From Companilactobacillus sp. RD055328 (GTDB taxonomy: Bacteria; Bacillota; Bacilli; Lactobacillales; Lactobacillaceae), in assembly GCF_022835675.1 (NCBI RefSeq), contig NZ_BQUT01000005.1, positions 248,001 through 312,000 of the forward strand: a stretch of DNA of 64,000 nucleotides, read 5' to 3'. How positions within the stretch are numbered: position 1 is the first letter of the stretch; each line of letters opens with the position of its first letter. The position numbers and the translations under genes are program-made. The notes under the pieces are model-generated. The model was given only the letters and a program-made list of their open reading frames with translations, was not told where the DNA came from and made no database searches. This document shows, piece after piece, positions 62,590 to 64,000 of this stretch.

Positions 62590-63840
62590 TTATTTCTCAT
62601 CAGCTACAACAGTGATGTAGTATGGATCACTCGTTTCATCCTGAGTTCCATTATACTCTGTCACAGAGAACATATTACCCACAAAGAACCAACTTGCTGG
62701 AATATTATTAATAAACCATATATTGCCTGGTAAAACTTGGGTAATCATTGTTTCTCCCGTTGATAAGTTCGTAAGTGTAATCACATCAAAAATCTCTGAC
62801 CCTTTACCTTTTAGACTTCTTGCTGATTCAGAAATAGTATTTCCTGTATCAACAGTTGGCGGTAATAGTTGATTAGGATCTTGTTGAACGATTGTTGTTG
62901 TCGGTTTACTTTCACCAACACCTGTATTTTCTGTAACTGATAATATTGTACCTACTGCTTGTCTTGGGATTGCTACTTCATAGATACCACTATCATCTGT
63001 TACACCTTTTCCAATAACCTTACCATCAGCAGCATCTCGTACTGTTATTGCTGATTTAGGATATGCAACTCCACTGATTTTTGTTGAAGTGTTATATACA
63101 GGTTCTTTAATGGTTGGAACATTTTGTAAAAGATCATATCCTGGGTCAAGAACTTCTACTGGAATTAGATCGCTACCATTTGTATTTCCTACCAGTTCCC
63201 AATCAATAATTTCACCGACTGCCGCTAATGTCGTAGCAAATTGATAGTTCTCTCTATTAATAGCATGTGGGATTCTCATGCCTGTATCTGTTACTAACGC
63301 TCCTAAATCTAGATTCATACTTACTGTTAGTTTTGTATTAATTCCGACACCAGATATTCTCGGATTCTGAAGTTTTAGTAAATATGCATTTGAGTATGGA
63401 TCCTTTGAAACAGACATTTCACCTTTAGTATAATCATGTTCTACGTTTCCACCGATTGTACTGTTATATGAAAAATGAGGAGACTCAATATAATCAATTA
63501 ATTTTCCACTCGCAGCAATTTCATTTAATTCCTCAGGTAATTTAAAAATTGCTTCTGTTTTGTCATTCCAATTAATTGATGCGTATGATTTAACATCATA
63601 TTGTAAATGTAGATTACCTCTAGTAACGGTGTTATTTGAAACTAGTTCTAAGCCATCCATTGCTGAACCACTTAAGCTTAGAGTACCTTCTGTTTGAAAT
63701 TCGATACCTGCTGGTTTAACATTTTCGGTTTTTTGGTCATTAGTTGTTTCAGCATTTACTACTGATGCACTTGTATTGACCATTAATCCTAATACCATTG
63801 ATGATACTAATAATGAATTTACCAATCTACTTTTCTTCAT
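62590..63840 (-). CDS. Secreted protein with bacterial Ig-like domain
   Basis: This 416-aa exported protein has an ordinary Sec signal peptide (residues 1-31, cut near VVNAET), unlike the accessory signal of the neighbouring adhesin. A beta-rich N-terminal domain (about 45-225) has GTLSLSGSAMDGLELV and ISGVGINTKLTVSMNLD. A bacterial Ig-like domain (about 245-315, TKISGVAYPKSAITVRDA, YEVAIP) and a further beta region follow. It has no LPXTG, LysM or GW anchor. The start is the ATG at 63840 with GAGGAG ahead; the frame extends a few codons further. Its function is unknown; adhesion or complex formation at the surface is possible. Confidence 0.8.
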   Translation of the reverse strand: MKKSRLVNSLLVSSMVLGLMVNTSASVVNAETTNDQKTENVKPAGIEFQTEGTLSLSGSAMDGLELVSNNTVTRGNLHLQYDVKSYASINWNDKTEAIFKLPEELNEIAASGKLIDYIESPHFSYNSTIGGNVEHDYTKGEMSVSKDPYSNAYLLKLQNPRISGVGINTKLTVSMNLDLGALVTDTGMRIPHAINRENYQFATTLAAVGEIIDWELVGNTNGSDLIPVEVLDPGYDLLQNVPTIKEPVYNTSTKISGVAYPKSAITVRDAADGKVIGKGVTDDSGIYEVAIPRQAVGTILSVTENTGVGESKPTTTIVQQDPNQLLPPTVDTGNTISESARSLKGKGSEIFDVITLTNLSTGETMITQVLPGNIWFINNIPASWFFVGNMFSVTEYNGTQDETSDPYYITVVADEK

Positions 63841-63887
63841 TTCAAATCTCCTCAAACTAAATTATTTGTAATTTATATTACTTTTTA

Positions 63888-63917
63888 ATAATAAAATCCA
63901 TAAGTATTAACAGTCAA
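63888..63917 (-). promoter_or_regulatory. Promoter of the Ig-like protein gene
   Basis: On the minus strand -35 TTGACT (63912-63917) and -10 TATTAT (63888-63893) are 18 bases apart, about 50 bases before the start codon. The box AAGTATTAACA (plus strand, 63902-63912), shared with the adhesin promoter, sits in the spacer. Confidence 0.65.
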
Positions 63918-63948
63918 GAAATAACACAAGCAAATTTTTATTTACAAA

Positions 63949-63982
63949 AAAAAGACTTAACAGATAACTGTTAAGTCTTTTT
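63949..63982 (-). terminator. Terminator of a gene to the right of the window
   Basis: A 15-bp stem (AAAAAGACTTAACAG with CTGTTAAGTCTTTTT, ATAA loop) is followed by T on the minus strand. It implies a minus-strand gene ending near or beyond position 64000. Its stop cannot be fixed, because TAG and TAA occur in several frames at 63989-64000. Confidence 0.8.
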
Positions 63983-64000
63983 GGATTGCTATTTTAATTA

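Overview
This AT-rich window reads as the chromosome of a low-GC Lactobacillaceae bacterium (Firmicutes). The evidence is housekeeping gene order and protein character: a parE-parC pair divergent from plsY, topA-xerC-hslVU, dprA/rnhB/rbgA, an ABC-F/thyA/dfrA block, scpAB-ribT-xerD-cvfB, pyk-pfkA-dnaE, and a thyA of the long (~316 aa) lactobacillus type. A Companilactobacillus-like host is my guess from style only; no marker gene settles it. I saw no rRNA, tRNA, IS element, prophage or CRISPR array, and no intergenic gap exceeds about 250 bases.

Region 1 (1-8.5 kb) holds the 3' end of an unrecognised gene, a GRP-type sugar permease, a LysR regulator followed by Mn-dependent pyrophosphatase, topoisomerase IV (parE-parC) and the divergent plsY. 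Region 2 (8.5-20 kb) is two minus-strand runs: topA-xerC-hslV-hslU-aldose epimerase, and ypmR-ypmS-yozE-ctpA-rbgA-rnhB-dprA. In both runs one internal junction carries a terminator-like hairpin whose 3' arm contains the next gene's Shine-Dalgarno sequence. Region 3 (20-43.7 kb) is core metabolism, translation and chromosome maintenance: degV, dfrA-thyA-ABC-F, cca-TPR protein, HU, der, rpsA, cmk, a LysM membrane protein, ribU behind an FMN riboswitch, cvfB-xerD-ribT-scpA-scpB-rluB, pfkA-pyk with a cre-like site, dnaE and a small DUF2929 protein.

Region 4 (43.7-64 kb) is the accessory part: a complete accessory Sec (SecA2/SecY2) glycoprotein-export island. Transcribed right to left it encodes a secreted Ig-like protein, a large serine-rich repeat adhesin (about 73 ten-residue repeats, atypical signal peptide, LPQTG anchor), a secreted matrixin-type zinc protease, SecA2, two tandem Gtf3-like glycosyltransferases, GtfA, GtfB, a 60-aa SecE/Asp4-like membrane protein, SecY2, Asp1, Asp2, Asp3 and a third Gtf3-like transferase.

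From known homologues, GtfA/GtfB would start O-GlcNAcylation of the adhesin in the cytosol and the Gtf3-like enzymes would extend the glycan. Asp1-3 and SecA2 would then deliver it to SecY2, and sortase would anchor it. The protease inside the locus, the Asp4-like protein, the small novel-looking adhesin head, the shared promoter box of the two surface-protein genes and the terminator-containing leader before secA2 are the most interesting items.
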